This document shows, one piece after another, positions 18,411-29,040 of a DNA stretch of 64,000 nt (position 1 is the first letter of the stretch; each line of letters begins with the position of its first letter). The stretch comes from Candidatus Pseudogracilibacillus intestinigallinarum (GTDB lineage Bacteria; Bacillota; Bacilli; Bacillales; Amphibacillaceae). The notes beneath the pieces are model-generated. The model was given only the letters and a program-made list of their open reading frames with translations, was not told the DNA's origin and searched no databases. Location of the stretch: contig DXHX01000169.1 in the NCBI GenBank assembly GCA_019113205.1, positions 1 to 64,000 of the forward strand, given 5' to 3'. The translations under genes and the position numbers were made by a program.

Positions 18411-18438
18411 AGTATAAACTAAATTAGAAGTGTGTAAA
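18411..18438 (-). promoter_or_regulatory. Candidate sigma-A promoter of rbfA
   Basis: The minus strand reads TTTACA (18433-18438), 16 bases, TATACT (18411-18416), close to the vegetative consensus. It lies in the 172-base gap between ylxP and rbfA. Confidence 0.6.
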
Positions 18439-18520
18439 GCACCATCACAAAAAAATACAATTGGCCATACACATTTTCTATATAAATAAATATGTCCGAC
18501 GATCAAAACAAGTACGCAAT

Positions 18521-18799
18521 TTATAATGGATAAATATTTGTAATTGTTCGTTCCACTTCAGGGTTTTGATCTATAAAACGTATAACTTGTTGAATTACTT
18601 TTTCTGCATGTACATATTCATTCGATACAGTTGCAATCCCTAATTTTGTACGTTGCCATAAATCTTCAAATTCAATTTCCGCAATTGAAACATTGAATTC
18701 GTTTTGTACTCGCTTCGTTATACGTTTTACGATCGATCGCTTTTCTTTCAGAGATTGTACATCATAAATCATGTATTCAACTTCTGCATAGACGACCAT
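18521..18799 (-). CDS. ylxP: YlxP-like protein (DUF503)
   Basis: A 92-residue protein of the DUF503 family. The sequence resembles B. subtilis YlxP, with the YDVQSLKEKRSIVKRIT segment near residues 12-28 and a C-terminal TITNIYPL. The first codon overlaps the infB stop, so the two are translationally coupled. Its constant position between infB and rbfA suggests a role in translation or ribosome assembly; no biochemical activity can be read from the sequence. Confidence 0.9.
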   Translation of the reverse strand: MVVYAEVEYMIYDVQSLKEKRSIVKRITKRVQNEFNVSIAEIEFEDLWQRTKLGIATVSNEYVHAEKVIQQVIRFIDQNPEVERTITNIYPL

Positions 18800-20868
18800 T
18801 ATCGTTCAATCTCAACCATTTCAAATGCTTCTATGATATCACCTGTTTTTATATCATTGAAATTTTTCACGGTAATCCCACATTCGTATCCAGCATCTAC
18901 TTCTCGTACATCATCTTTAAAACGTTTTAGTGCTAATAATTCACCTTCAAATAAGACGATACCATCACGAATAATTCGCACACTAGAATTACGTGTAATT
19001 TTTCCGTCTGTTACAAAGCTACCAGCAATCGTTCCAATCTTGGACACTTTAAATGTTTCTCGAACTTCTGCTTGACCAACAACTTGTTCTTCAAATTCCG
19101 GATCTAATAATCCTTTCATCGCTTGTTCCATTTCTTCGATTGCTTTATAAATTACACGGTGTAAACGTACATCTACCTTTTCTGATTCTGCCGCTTTTTG
19201 TGCATTTACGTCTGGACGAACGTTAAAACCAATAACAATCGCATTTGATGCAGAAGCTAAAATAATATCTGATTCATTAATCGCTCCAACACCTGTATGA
19301 ATAATATTGATGTTTACTGTTTCTACTTCAATTTTACGTAACGAAGAAGCTAACGCTTCAGCAGATCCGTTTACATCGGCTTTAATAATCACATTCAGGT
19401 CTTTCATTTCACCTTGTTTAATTTGTTCAAATAAATCATCTAAACTAATCTTAGCTTGTGAACCACGACTTTCAATAATGTGTTGTTGTTGTCTAGATTC
19501 ACCAATTTGACGTGCTTGACGCTCATCTCGGAATACTAGGAACTGGTCTCCAGCTTGTGGCACACCATTTAACCCTGTAATTTCTACCGGTGTAGAAGGC
19601 CCTGCCTCTTCAATACGTTTACCAAGGTCATTTACCATAGCACGAACTCTTCCGTACGTATTTCCTACAACGATTGGATCTCCAACATGTAATGTACCTT
19701 CTTGTACTAATAAACTTGCAACAGATCCACGACCTCTGTCTAACTGTGCATCGATTACTGTACCGAATGCTACTTTATTCGAGTTAGCTTTTAATTCTTC
19801 CATTTCAGCTACGAGTAAAATCATTTCTAATAAATCATCAATACCCTCGCGTTTCTTTGCAGAAATTGGTACGAAAATAGTGCTTCCGCCCCAATCCTCA
19901 GGAATTAACTCATATTCTGTTAATTCTTGCATGACACGATCAGGATTTGCCGCTTCTTTATCCATTTTATTGACAGCAACAATAATTGGAACATCTGCTG
20001 CTTTCGCGTGATTTAATGCTTCTACTGTTTGTGGCATAACGCCATCATCTGCTGCAACCACTAAAATTGCGATATCTGTTACTTGTGCCCCACGTGAACG
20101 CATGCTCGTAAAAGCTTCGTGTCCAGGTGTATCTAAAAATGTAATCTTTTTATCGTTTACTTCTACTTGATATGCACCGATATGTTGTGTAATTCCACCA
20201 GCTTCTCCATCCGTAACTTTAGAATGGCGAATGGAATCTAATGTTGTTGTTTTTCCGTGGTCAACGTGCCCCATAATTGTTACGACAGCAGGACGTTCCA
20301 CTAAATCTTTTTCTTTATCTTCTTTTCGATATTTATCAAAGTCTGTATCTTCTAAAATAATTTCTTTTTCAACGGTAACATTGTAATCGCTACAAATTAA
20401 TTCAACCGTATCATCATCTAAATCTTGGTTTTTATTCGCCATAACACCTAAAAACATTAATTTTTTAATGATTTCTGATACATCTTTGTTTAGTTTTTCT
20501 GCTAATTCATTCACTGTTAATGTATCATGATAAACGATATGTTCCGGTGTTTTTTTCTTTTCCACTTTTACTTCTTGATGTGCTTGTTTTTGATGACGTT
20601 TTTCTTTTTTATTCATCTTTTTCTTTTTGTTCTTTTTATCTTTATGTTGTGTTTGTTTCGTTTCATTTTTTTGTTTTTCCATTTTTTTCGCTTCTTTCAC
20701 TGGAGCTTGTTTTTTCTGGAACATTTCATCCAATTTCTCTCTCGTTTCCTTAGAAATTGAAGACATATGGTTACTTACTTCAATATTCAATCCTTGTAAC
20801 TTTTCAATAACTTCTTTACTTGAAAGATTATTTTCTTTTGCATATTCATAAACTCTCATTTTACCCAT
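18799..20868 (-). CDS. infB: Translation initiation factor IF-2
   Basis: A 689-residue GTPase that brings fMet-tRNA to the 30S subunit. The N-terminal IF2N module ([21 protein letters not shown]) is followed by a lysine-rich linker (about residues 50-105) and a second IF2N module. The G domain has [17 protein letters not shown] and NKMD, and the domain III/IV signatures are at the C-terminus. The N-terminal part is short compared with enterobacterial IF-2 but normal for Bacillaceae (716 in B. subtilis). The ATG at 20868 has GGGGGTG upstream. It is in the nusA-infB operon. Confidence 0.97.
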   Translation of the reverse strand: MGKMRVYEYAKENNLSSKEVIEKLQGLNIEVSNHMSSISKETREKLDEMFQKKQAPVKEAKKMEKQKNETKQTQHKDKKNKKKKMNKKEKRHQKQAHQEVKVEKKKTPEHIVYHDTLTVNELAEKLNKDVSEIIKKLMFLGVMANKNQDLDDDTVELICSDYNVTVEKEIILEDTDFDKYRKEDKEKDLVERPAVVTIMGHVDHGKTTTLDSIRHSKVTDGEAGGITQHIGAYQVEVNDKKITFLDTPGHEAFTSMRSRGAQVTDIAILVVAADDGVMPQTVEALNHAKAADVPIIVAVNKMDKEAANPDRVMQELTEYELIPEDWGGSTIFVPISAKKREGIDDLLEMILLVAEMEELKANSNKVAFGTVIDAQLDRGRGSVASLLVQEGTLHVGDPIVVGNTYGRVRAMVNDLGKRIEEAGPSTPVEITGLNGVPQAGDQFLVFRDERQARQIGESRQQQHIIESRGSQAKISLDDLFEQIKQGEMKDLNVIIKADVNGSAEALASSLRKIEVETVNINIIHTGVGAINESDIILASASNAIVIGFNVRPDVNAQKAAESEKVDVRLHRVIYKAIEEMEQAMKGLLDPEFEEQVVGQAEVRETFKVSKIGTIAGSFVTDGKITRNSSVRIIRDGIVLFEGELLALKRFKDDVREVDAGYECGITVKNFNDIKTGDIIEAFEMVEIER

Positions 20869-20888
20869 ACGTTCACCCCCAAAAATAT

Positions 20889-21188
20889 TTATGAAAGTAG
20901 TGTGCGTATTTTTTTGGCAAAACCATTATCTAAAATAGCTATAGCAACACGCTCGGATTTTCCGATTGCATGACCTAACGTATATCGGTCATCTACCTCC
21001 ATATAAGGTACTTGATATGTTGTGCATTTATCTTGTAATTTTTTTTTCGTCTGGTCGCCAACATCATCGGCTATTAATAATAACGAAACTTTTCCAGCCT
21101 GAATATCTTTAATTATTAATTCTTCACCGGTCGTTATTTTTCTAGCCCGATTTGCTAACCCAACGAGATTCAAATAATTACTTTTCAT
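20889..21188 (-). CDS. ylxQ: L7Ae-family RNA-binding protein YlxQ
   Basis: A 99-residue protein of the L7Ae/L30e kink-turn-binding family, with [17 protein letters not shown] and [16 protein letters not shown] visible. Its start overlaps the end of ylxR. The B. subtilis relatives YbxF and YlxQ bind kink-turn RNA. The place in the nusA-infB operon suggests an RNA or ribosome-linked role, but the natural target is not established by the sequence. Confidence 0.92.
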   Translation of the reverse strand: MKSNYLNLVGLANRARKITTGEELIIKDIQAGKVSLLLIADDVGDQTKKKLQDKCTTYQVPYMEVDDRYTLGHAIGKSERVAIAILDNGFAKKIRTLLS

Positions 21189-21459
21189 GTTCCTGGTCCT
21201 TTGCTAAATCCAATAATTGTTCATAAATTGTCGGATCAATTTTCACTTGAAACGTTTTTTCTAACACACGGTCTGCTTCTGCCTTACGAACAATCGTTTC
21301 ATCTATCGTCATGTAAGCACCACGACCATTTTGTTTTCCAGTCGGATCAATAAATACGTCGCCTTCTTTATTGCGTACGATACGAATCATCGCTTGTTTC
21401 GGTTTCATTTCTTGTGTCACAATACATTTTCGTTGAGGTGTTTTTTTGTTTTTCCGCAT
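21178..21459 (-). CDS. rnpM: YlxR/RnpM RNA-binding protein
   Basis: A 93-residue protein of the YlxR (DUF448) family, with RKCIVTQEMKPKQAMIRIV and the GRGAYMTID motif characteristic of the family. The B. subtilis protein binds RNase P RNA and has been named RnpM. It sits between nusA and ylxQ and overlaps ylxQ by 11 bases. The family call is secure; I rely on outside knowledge for the RNase P link. Confidence 0.93.
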   Translation of the reverse strand: MRKNKKTPQRKCIVTQEMKPKQAMIRIVRNKEGDVFIDPTGKQNGRGAYMTIDETIVRKAEADRVLEKTFQVKIDPTIYEQLLDLAKDQEHEK

Positions 21460-21479
21460 CGTATTATCCTCCTTGTATA

Positions 21480-22601
21480 TTATAAATCAAGTAAAAAATC
21501 GTCTTCTTCGTCTTCCTTTACCTCTTCTGAGTCAAAAAAAGTATCTTCGTCACGTAATAATCCTTCCTCACGTGCTACTGTTTCACTCTTAATATCGATT
21601 TTCCATCCTGTTAATTTTGCAGCTAATCGTGCATTTTGACCACGTTTCCCAATAGCTAAAGATAATTGATAGTCAGGTACGATGACTGTCGTTGAGTTTT
21701 CTTCTTCATCGACAATTACTTTTAATACTTTGGATGGACTTAATGCATTTGACACATATATAACAGGATCTTCTGACCATTCCACAATATCAATTTTTTC
21801 TCCGTTTAACTCATCCACAACTGCTTGTACACGTTGTCCTTTCGGTCCAACACAAGAACCGACTGGGTCAATCTCTTCGTCACTAGCATAAACAGAAATT
21901 TTCGAACGATCCCCAGCTTCACGTGAAATGGATTTCACTTCTACAATCCCACCATAAATTTCCGGTACTTCCATTTCAAATAAACGTTTTAATAAGCCTG
22001 GGTGTGAACGTGAAATATAAATTTGTGGACCTTTATTCGTATTTTCAACTTTTGTGACATACACTTTAATTCGATCATGTACATGATATTCTTCCGTCAC
22101 AATTTGTTCCTGCTTTGCTAATTTTGCTTCAATTTTTCCTAAATCAACATATACATAATTTGGATCTACACGTTGAATAATTCCTGTCATAACATCATCT
22201 TCACGGTCTTGGTATTCACTGAAAATAATACCTCTTTCCGCTTCTCTTACACGCTGTGTAACCACTTGTTTCGCAGCCTGTGCAGCGATACGACCAAAGT
22301 TCTTCGGTGTTACCTCAATTTCCACGATGTCGCCAATATTATATTGTAAATTAATTTCTCGTGCTTCTTCTAAAGTAATTTCTTCTTGTTCGTCTTCTAC
22401 TTCTTCCACTACTGTTTTTTGTGCATAAATATCCATTGCACCTTTTTCTTCATCAAATAAGACAGAAACATTGTTTGCTGATTTAAAATTCTTCTTGTAT
22501 GCAGAAATTAACGCTGCCTCTAATGCTTCTAATAATACTTCTTTATCGATTCCCTTTTCTTCTTCTAAAAGGTTAATCGCTTGGAACAACTCACTGCTCA
22601 C
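21480..22601 (-). CDS. nusA: Transcription factor NusA
   Basis: A 373-residue protein that modulates pausing, termination and antitermination by binding RNA polymerase. The N-terminal polymerase-binding domain (about 1-125) is followed by an S1 domain (GIIQRVDPNYVYVDLGKIEA), KH1 (about 230-280, with DPVGSCVGPKGQRVQAVV) and KH2 (YQLSLAIGKRGQNARLAAKLTGW). The acidic repeats of proteobacterial NusA are absent, as usual for Firmicutes. Translation starts at GTG 22601 with GGGGG eight bases upstream. It is second in the rimP operon. Confidence 0.96.
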   Translation of the reverse strand: MSSELFQAINLLEEEKGIDKEVLLEALEAALISAYKKNFKSANNVSVLFDEEKGAMDIYAQKTVVEEVEDEQEEITLEEAREINLQYNIGDIVEIEVTPKNFGRIAAQAAKQVVTQRVREAERGIIFSEYQDREDDVMTGIIQRVDPNYVYVDLGKIEAKLAKQEQIVTEEYHVHDRIKVYVTKVENTNKGPQIYISRSHPGLLKRLFEMEVPEIYGGIVEVKSISREAGDRSKISVYASDEEIDPVGSCVGPKGQRVQAVVDELNGEKIDIVEWSEDPVIYVSNALSPSKVLKVIVDEEENSTTVIVPDYQLSLAIGKRGQNARLAAKLTGWKIDIKSETVAREEGLLRDEDTFFDSEEVKEDEEDDFLLDL

Positions 22602-22615
22602 TTTTACATCCCCCT

Positions 22616-23086
22616 CTATAATTTAACAGCAAGTCTAGCTTTTGCAACCTTATCAAAAGGAATCTCTACTTGCTTTTTACGATGTTTAAATTGATATTCA
22701 ATAGTAATAACTTCATTTTCAAAACTTAATAATGTACCGACAAACTCTTTCTCACCTTCGATGTGTACATATAATGATACGTAAATATGTTCACCAACGT
22801 GATTTTGAAAATCCTCTTTTGAAGTTAAAGGTCTTTCAGCCCCTGGTGAACTTACTTCAAGAAAATATGCCCCTTTTATCGGATCATGTTCATCTAATAA
22901 TTCACTTACTTGCTCTGAAACGAGACTACATAGATTCAAGTCTACGCCACCACGTTTATCGATATAAATACGTAGAAAAAAGTCTTGTCCTTCTTTTACA
23001 TATTCCATGTCAAATAAAGATAACTCATTTTCCTTTAAAACAGGTTCAATTAATTGTTTAACTTCTGCTAAAACGTCATTACTCAA
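22616..23086 (-). CDS. rimP: Ribosome maturation factor RimP
   Basis: A 156-residue 30S assembly factor, the same length as its B. subtilis counterpart. The N-terminal domain contains FLRIYIDKRGGVDLNLC and the SPGAERPL motif; an Sm-like C-terminal domain follows. The start is TTG at 23086 with GGAGG seven bases upstream. A small hairpin (TCATCA/TGATGA) precedes the ribosome site, and a TACAAT hexamer at 23140-23145 could be its -10 element, though the -35 is weak. It opens the rimP-nusA-ylxRQ-infB-ylxP operon. Confidence 0.94.
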   Translation of the reverse strand: MSNDVLAEVKQLIEPVLKENELSLFDMEYVKEGQDFFLRIYIDKRGGVDLNLCSLVSEQVSELLDEHDPIKGAYFLEVSSPGAERPLTSKEDFQNHVGEHIYVSLYVHIEGEKEFVGTLLSFENEVITIEYQFKHRKKQVEIPFDKVAKARLAVKL

Positions 23087-23163
23087 ATGTATTCCTCCTT
23101 CATCACTTAGTTTATGATGAGATTTTTGTTCTATTCAGTATTGTATCCTTATTCAATATAAAA

Positions 23164-23188
23164 CCCTTGCCAGATAGATGGGCAAGGG
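23164..23188 (-). terminator. Second terminator after polC
   Basis: An 8-bp stem CCCTTGCC/GGCAAGGG with a short loop; the minus strand then reads TTTTATATT. It lies about 130 bases past polC, just before rimP. Confidence 0.8.
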
Positions 23189-23211
23189 AAAAAGTCTTTT
23201 GTATAGAAGAA

Positions 23212-23231
23212 AGAGTGGGAATCCCCACTCT
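23212..23231 (-). terminator. First terminator after polC
   Basis: A perfect inverted repeat AGAGTGGG/CCCACTCT with a 4-base centre, followed on the minus strand by TTCTTCT. With the hairpin at 23164-23188 it makes a tandem stop between polC and the rimP operon. Confidence 0.75.
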
Positions 23232-23315
23232 TTCACGTCGAGTTATCATCAGTCTTTCATTATTATAACATAGGAATACACTGTTGACAATTGTTTTATT
23301 TCCATTTATCTTTCC

Positions 23316-26300
23316 CTAAAACAGTGATAGTTGGTTTTCTTCCTCCATTCCATCTAAGCATCCATGTGTATCTAAATATTGTAAAACTGTTTTAGATATT
23401 TTGCTTCGTTCACGTAAATCTTCTTTCGATAGGAACTCACCTTGTTCGCGAGCTTTTACAATATTTAACGCAGCATTTGTTCCTAATCCATCTACAGCAT
23501 TAAATGGTGGAATTAAACTATCCCCTTCAACGATAAAATCTGTTGCACTAGAACGATATAAATCTACTTTTTGGAATGAAAAACCACGTATCCACATTTC
23601 ATATGCAACTTCAAGCACTGTCATTAAGCTTCTTTCTTTCGGTGGTGCATCGTTTCCTTTTTCTTTAATTTCCGAAATTCGTTTTCTTAACGCTTCAGGT
23701 CCACGAACCATCGTGTCTAACTCAAAGTCCGCAGCCCGAATAGAAAAATATGCTGCATAAAAATAAATTGGATAATGCACTTTAAAATAAGCAATTCGAA
23801 CAGCCATTAAAACATAGGCCGCAGCGTGTGCTTTCGGGAACATATATTTTATCTTTTTGCATGATTCGATATACCAATCTGGCACACCATTCTTTTGCAT
23901 TTCTACTACCCACTCATCTTGTAATCCTCGGCCTTTACGGACAGATTCCATAATGGTAAATGCTAAAGATGCTTCTAAGCCTTGTTGCATTAAATACACC
24001 ATAATATCGTCACGACAACCAATTACATCTCCAATTTCACATGTACCACTATTAATTAACTCTTGTGCATTTCCTAACCATACATCTGTACCGTGTGATA
24101 AACCAGAAATAATAACGAGTTCCGCAAATGTATTCGGCCTTGTTTCTTCTAACATTTGTCGAACAAAACTTGTCCCAAATTCCGGCACACCTAATGTTCC
24201 TGTGGCACAATCGATGTCTTCTGCCGTGACACCTAAAGGTGCTGGACTTGAAAAAATCCCCATTACTTCTTCATCGTCTAACGGAATCGTACTCGGTTCT
24301 ATCCCACTTAAATCTTGTAACATACGAATGACAGTCGGGTCATCATGCCCGAGTATATCAAGTTTTAACAAGTTGTCTTCAATAGAACGATAATCAAAAT
24401 GCGTTGTTTTCCATTCACTATTTCGATCATCTGCTGGGAATTGAATTGGTGTAAAATCATAAATTTCCATCTCATTCGGCACAACAATTATTCCACCAGG
24501 ATGCTGCCCTGTCGTTCGTTTTACCCCTTCACAACCATGAACTAATCTATCTACCTCTGCACCTTTAAAATGGATGTTTTTATCACTTGAATACCCTTTT
24601 ACATAACCATATGCAGTCTTAGTTGCAATAGTTCCAATGGTACCTGCACGGAATACATAATCTTCCCCAAATAATTCTTTCGTATAATTGTGTGCGTTTG
24701 GTTGATATTCCCCAGAGAAGTTTAAATCAATATCTGGAACTTTATCTCCTTTAAAGCCTAAAAACGTTTCGAACGGAATATCTTGTCCGTCTTTCTTTAA
24801 TGATGTTGCGCATTTAGGACAATCTTTATCCGGTAAATCAAAGCCACTCGCATAAGAACCATCTGTGAAAAACTCATTATAGTGACAGTTTGTACAAACA
24901 TAATGTGCTGGCAGTGGATTCACTTCCGTAATTTCAGTCATCGTAGCTACTAAGGAAGATCCAACAGAACCACGTGACCCTACTAAATAACCATCAATTA
25001 ATGATTTTTTTACGAGTTTATGCGAAATTAAATAAATTACCGCAAATCCGTGTCCAATAATACTTTTTAATTCTTTTTCGATTCGTGCTTCCACAATTTC
25101 AGGTAGTGGGGTGCCATAAATATTTTCGGCTGTTTTATACGTTAAATTACGTACTTCCTCCTCCGCACCTTCAATTGTTGGCGTGTATAAATCTTTTTTA
25201 AGTGGAGCAATATCTTCAATCATGTCTGCAATTTGTTGACTGTTATCGACAACTAATTCATGCGCTTTTTCCATTCCTAAAAACTCGAATTGAACGAGCA
25301 TTTCATTTGTCGTTCGAAAAGGTGTATTTGGTAATGTAACACGATTTAAAGGATTTCCTTTTTGTGATGCGATTAAAATTTCTCGATACAATTTTTCATG
25401 TTCGTCGATATAATGTGCATTACCTGTTGCAACGACTACTTTTCCAGTGTCTTCTCCTAGTTGAATCACTTTTTTAATTACTTCTAAAATTTGTGCTTCA
25501 TTTTGTACTAATTCCCTCTCAATTAAATGGGAGTAATTATCCGGAGGTTGTATTTCTAAGTAATCGTAAAAATGCACCATATCTTTTACTTCTTCCACAG
25601 ACTTCTGTAAACAAGCATCAAAAATTTCGCCTTGATCACATGCGGAACCGACCAAAATCCCTTCTCGTAATTTCCCTAATAATGAACGAGGAATTCGTGG
25701 CACGCGATAAAAATACTCTGTCAAAGATAAGGATACCAATTTATATAGGTTTTTTAAGCCTACTTCATTTTGGGCCAGTAATATTGCATGTGACGGACGT
25801 CCATGTTGGTAACTATCGCCTTCTCCCATATGATCATTTAATTGATTCATATTTATAATTTCTCTTTCCGCTAACTGTTCTACCAACTTCCAAAATAAAT
25901 AACCCGTCGCTTCCGCATCGTAAATTGCTCGGTGATGTTGTGTTAGTTCTACATTAAAGTGTTTACATAATGTATTCAAGCGGTGATTTCCTATATTTGG
26001 CAGTAAAAACCTCGCTAATTCTAACGTATCAATGACAGGCGTGCTAATACGATCAATACCAATTTTACTATATCCTTGATTTAAGAAACCTATATCAAAC
26101 GTAGCATTATGAGCAACTAATGTATCTTCACCGACCCACGCATGGAATTTCTTTAATACGTCTTCTACTTCTGGCGCTCCAACGAGCATATCATCTGTAA
26201 TGCCAGTAATTTCAATAATTTTATCTGGTAGTGTACGGTGGGGATTAGCAAAGCTTTCAAAACGATCGATTATTTCACCTTTATGAATTTTCACTCCCGC

Positions 26301-27608
26301 AAGTTCTATAATAGTATCAAAAACAGAAGATAATCCCGTTGTCTCTACGTCAAACACAACATAGGTTTCATCACGTAACAATAAGTCTTGCGGATTGTAG
26401 GCAATTGGTACACCATCATCTACAATATTTGCCTCTAGACCATAAATTGCTTTGATGCCATGTTTCTTCGCTGCTGCATATGCTTCCGGAAACCCTTGCA
26501 CGGCTGCATGATCTGTTATTGCTATTGCTTTATGTCCCCATTTTGCGGCTTGTTCCACTAATCTTCCTGGACTAACTACAGCATCTAATTGACTCATGGT
26601 CGAATGTGCGTGTAGCTCTACACGTTTTTTATCTTCTTCTGCATCGTCCATTCTTATTTTCACATCAACTTGTTCCACATCGTTTGCCATCATCGATAAT
26701 TCATTTGAATACATATCTGTCTGCACACGTCCACGTGCTTTTATCCAAATCCCTGATTGTACGGATTGGAACATTTCTTCGTCCTCATCAGTGCGTGAAA
26801 ACATTTTTATTTCTAGCGAATCTGTATAATCTGTCGCTTTAATAATTAATAAACTTCGTCCTGATCGTAATTTTCTTACTTCTACATTAAAAATATATCC
26901 CTGAACAGTAATTCGTCTCTCTTCTTCTATAATTTCTTCCATATGCACTGGTTCGTCTTTAATCGGATAACCAATTTGCAATGCCGTTACTTCTTGTTGC
27001 TTTTCAGATTTATCTATCTGTTCTTGTTGCTTCTTCATCGTGTTTTGTGCATTTTGACGATCCTCTTCATATGTCTGCATACGAAAATGCTCCAATTCAT
27101 CTGAAGTTGTAGATACCTCAAATAAAAGTGGATAAGCTTTCAACCCAATTTTTTCCGTATATAATTGGAATTGTGGTTGTAATTTTCGTTGTAAAGAAAT
27201 CGCTTCTGCTTCTGATTTTACTTCTGTAACAAGATTCCCATCTTTCAATGTGACCGATTGTTGCATAAACATCTCCATATGTGTTGGCAGCAATGCGGGT
27301 ACTTGTCGGATAAAGTCTTTCCAATAAAATTGTAATTCTGTTTCCGGACATTGTGTATCCTCTACATACAATGTCATTTCAGTCTGTGCTATATGATGAA
27401 ATGTTTGTTGTAATCCTTTATGTAATAATTCATACACATGGAATGGAAGAACATTTTTAATTTTTAAATGAAAATGCCATTTTTTATTACGTTTATGAAC
27501 GATTAATTTGTCCATTGTCGCTGTTGAGAAATATTCATCCACGATATTTTCTGGAAGTTTTAATTGTTCGAGCAATATTTCCATCTTTTTTCGTTTTGTT
27601 AAATCCAT
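23316..27608 (-). CDS. polC: DNA polymerase III PolC-type alpha subunit
   Basis: The 1430-residue replicative polymerase of low-GC Gram-positives (1437 in B. subtilis). In order: an N-terminal region and OB-fold (to about 330), a PHP domain split by the exonuclease ([10 protein letters not shown] at about 331), the DEDDh proofreading exonuclease (VVFDVETTG at about 414), a zinc finger with two CxxC pairs (about 901-932), and the polymerase core with [11 protein letters not shown] and the fingers. The ATG at 27608 has GGAGG eight bases upstream. In B. subtilis proS precedes polC; here rseP does, with a terminator between. Confidence 0.97.
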   Translation of the reverse strand: MDLTKRKKMEILLEQLKLPENIVDEYFSTATMDKLIVHKRNKKWHFHLKIKNVLPFHVYELLHKGLQQTFHHIAQTEMTLYVEDTQCPETELQFYWKDFIRQVPALLPTHMEMFMQQSVTLKDGNLVTEVKSEAEAISLQRKLQPQFQLYTEKIGLKAYPLLFEVSTTSDELEHFRMQTYEEDRQNAQNTMKKQQEQIDKSEKQQEVTALQIGYPIKDEPVHMEEIIEEERRITVQGYIFNVEVRKLRSGRSLLIIKATDYTDSLEIKMFSRTDEDEEMFQSVQSGIWIKARGRVQTDMYSNELSMMANDVEQVDVKIRMDDAEEDKKRVELHAHSTMSQLDAVVSPGRLVEQAAKWGHKAIAITDHAAVQGFPEAYAAAKKHGIKAIYGLEANIVDDGVPIAYNPQDLLLRDETYVVFDVETTGLSSVFDTIIELAGVKIHKGEIIDRFESFANPHRTLPDKIIEITGITDDMLVGAPEVEDVLKKFHAWVGEDTLVAHNATFDIGFLNQGYSKIGIDRISTPVIDTLELARFLLPNIGNHRLNTLCKHFNVELTQHHRAIYDAEATGYLFWKLVEQLAEREIINMNQLNDHMGEGDSYQHGRPSHAILLAQNEVGLKNLYKLVSLSLTEYFYRVPRIPRSLLGKLREGILVGSACDQGEIFDACLQKSVEEVKDMVHFYDYLEIQPPDNYSHLIERELVQNEAQILEVIKKVIQLGEDTGKVVVATGNAHYIDEHEKLYREILIASQKGNPLNRVTLPNTPFRTTNEMLVQFEFLGMEKAHELVVDNSQQIADMIEDIAPLKKDLYTPTIEGAEEEVRNLTYKTAENIYGTPLPEIVEARIEKELKSIIGHGFAVIYLISHKLVKKSLIDGYLVGSRGSVGSSLVATMTEITEVNPLPAHYVCTNCHYNEFFTDGSYASGFDLPDKDCPKCATSLKKDGQDIPFETFLGFKGDKVPDIDLNFSGEYQPNAHNYTKELFGEDYVFRAGTIGTIATKTAYGYVKGYSSDKNIHFKGAEVDRLVHGCEGVKRTTGQHPGGIIVVPNEMEIYDFTPIQFPADDRNSEWKTTHFDYRSIEDNLLKLDILGHDDPTVIRMLQDLSGIEPSTIPLDDEEVMGIFSSPAPLGVTAEDIDCATGTLGVPEFGTSFVRQMLEETRPNTFAELVIISGLSHGTDVWLGNAQELINSGTCEIGDVIGCRDDIMVYLMQQGLEASLAFTIMESVRKGRGLQDEWVVEMQKNGVPDWYIESCKKIKYMFPKAHAAAYVLMAVRIAYFKVHYPIYFYAAYFSIRAADFELDTMVRGPEALRKRISEIKEKGNDAPPKERSLMTVLEVAYEMWIRGFSFQKVDLYRSSATDFIVEGDSLIPPFNAVDGLGTNAALNIVKAREQGEFLSKEDLRERSKISKTVLQYLDTHGCLDGMEEENQLSLF

Positions 27609-27655
27609 GAACCATTCCTCCAGTAATTATTCGTACAATATTTTATTAAATATAA

Positions 27656-27664
27656 ATTGTACCA
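27656..27664 (-). promoter_or_regulatory. Candidate extended -10 promoter of polC
   Basis: The minus strand reads TGGTACAAT, a TGN-extended -10 element, about 48 bases before the polC ATG and downstream of the rseP terminator. A weak TGTGAA lies 16 bases above the TACAAT hexamer. Confidence 0.5.
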
Positions 27665-27694
27665 TAGTTTTAATAGATTCACACATACAAAAAA

Positions 27695-27744
27695 ATTGGG
27701 AGAGTAATTGTTTATGTATGTATAAACAGTGTAACCATCCCAAC
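27695..27744 (-). terminator. Rho-independent terminator after rseP
   Basis: A long imperfect hairpin on the minus strand, base GTTGGGA/TCCCAA and upper part GTTTAT/ATAAAC, ending in TTTTTTTG. It begins about 10 bases after the rseP stop. Confidence 0.8.
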
Positions 27745-27753
27745 TTTTCATCT

Positions 27754-29013
27754 TTATAAAAATAACCGTTGAATATCGTTCCATGTAACGACAAGCATTA
27801 ATAACATTAGAAGCGCAAAACCAATGACATGTACAAATCCTTCTTTTTGAGGGTCAATAGGTTTCCCTCGTACCGCTTCAATTCCTACAAATAACAATCT
27901 TCCACCGTCAAGGGCAGGTAACGGAACTAAATTAATGATACCTAAGTTAATACTTAACATCGCTGTCCACATTAAAAAGTTCATAAATCCTGTTTGTACG
28001 ACTTGATCTGTTGCATCATAAATCCCTACTGGACCTGATAACATATCAAGTGATAGTTGGCCTGTTACAAGCATCGCTAAATTAGTTATAATGAGCTTCG
28101 TCGTTTCATAAGTTTGGGTAAACCCGTATTTAAACGTACCGATAAACGATTTTTCAAATGCTAATTTTACACCGACTTGTCCAATCGTTTCTTCTTCCAC
28201 TTGTAACTCTTTTGGGGTAACTGTAAGGTCTGTCTCTTTTCCATCCCGAAGAATTGTAAAATCTAATGCTGTTTCCGGACTTTTCTGTACAGTTGCAGTA
28301 AACTCTGTCCATTTTTCAATTTTATTACCTTCAATTGCGATAACTTCATCACCAGCTAGCAATCCAGCCGCTTCAGCCGGACTATCTGGTTCTACTTCAC
28401 CAATTAACGCACGATCTGTCGGCACTCCTTGAACAAGCCCTAAAATAATGAATATGACTATCGCCAAAATAAAGTTCATCATCGGACCAGCAAACAATTG
28501 CATCGCTCTTTGTCCAACTGTTTTCGATGCAAATTGGCGATCAAAAGGTGCGATTTGAGTTTCTCTTTCGTCCATAATGAAAAATGCATTTCTATCTACA
28601 TCAAAACGGTGCACGGTCGTTTCATCACCTATTTCATATCCAGCGATATACAACTCATGATCCAAGTCAATCGATTCCACTTCAATTAAATGTGCATTTG
28701 GATGTTTATCTTTATTATTTACAATAATCTGTTTCACTTTACCTGCATCATTAAACTCTAATCCAATATGATGTCCAGGTTTTAATTCAATAATTTCCGG
28801 GTCATCACCGGCAACTCGGACATACCCACCAATAGGTAATAACCGAACCGTATACAACGTTTCATTTTTTGTCGTTGAAAAAATCTTCGGTCCAAATCCA
28901 ATTGCAAATTCTCGTGCTAACATGCCAGCACGTTTTGCAAAAATTAAATGACCCCACTCATGCACAGAAACTAATAATCCGAACATGAAAATAAACGCGA
29001 TAACCGTCGTCAA
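27754..29013 (-). CDS. rseP: Site-2 intramembrane protease RseP/RasP
   Basis: A membrane zinc metalloprotease that cuts anti-sigma factors such as RsiW and FtsL-type substrates within the membrane. With the TTG start at 29013 (AGGAG seven bases upstream) it has 419 residues; a GTG at 29022 overlaps that ribosome site and is less likely. HEWGH (residues 18-22) is the HExxH zinc motif in the first membrane segment. A PDZ domain lies at about 200-280, and NLVPLPALDGGRL supplies the third ligand. The C-terminus MLVVTWNDIQRLFL matches RasP of B. subtilis. It follows cdsA directly; dxr, which separates them in B. subtilis, is absent. Confidence 0.94.
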   Translation of the reverse strand: MTTVIAFIFMFGLLVSVHEWGHLIFAKRAGMLAREFAIGFGPKIFSTTKNETLYTVRLLPIGGYVRVAGDDPEIIELKPGHHIGLEFNDAGKVKQIIVNNKDKHPNAHLIEVESIDLDHELYIAGYEIGDETTVHRFDVDRNAFFIMDERETQIAPFDRQFASKTVGQRAMQLFAGPMMNFILAIVIFIILGLVQGVPTDRALIGEVEPDSPAEAAGLLAGDEVIAIEGNKIEKWTEFTATVQKSPETALDFTILRDGKETDLTVTPKELQVEEETIGQVGVKLAFEKSFIGTFKYGFTQTYETTKLIITNLAMLVTGQLSLDMLSGPVGIYDATDQVVQTGFMNFLMWTAMLSINLGIINLVPLPALDGGRLLFVGIEAVRGKPIDPQKEGFVHVIGFALLMLLMLVVTWNDIQRLFL

Positions 29014-29040
29014 ACGAAACACTCCTTTTTAAAAACTTAT

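Noticed and set aside
23857-24393. Plus-strand open frame of 178 codons opposite polC
   Set aside because: It lies wholly within the conserved polC gene on the other strand, has no ribosome site, and its composition is that of an antisense shadow.
27609-27753. T-box leader upstream of polC
   Set aside because: T-boxes precede proS in some Bacilli, but proS is absent and no T-box core sequence is present in this short gap.
27754-29013. Altered protease motif in RseP (HEWGH instead of HELGH)
   Set aside because: It still satisfies HExxH and all other RasP motifs are intact, so activity should be normal.
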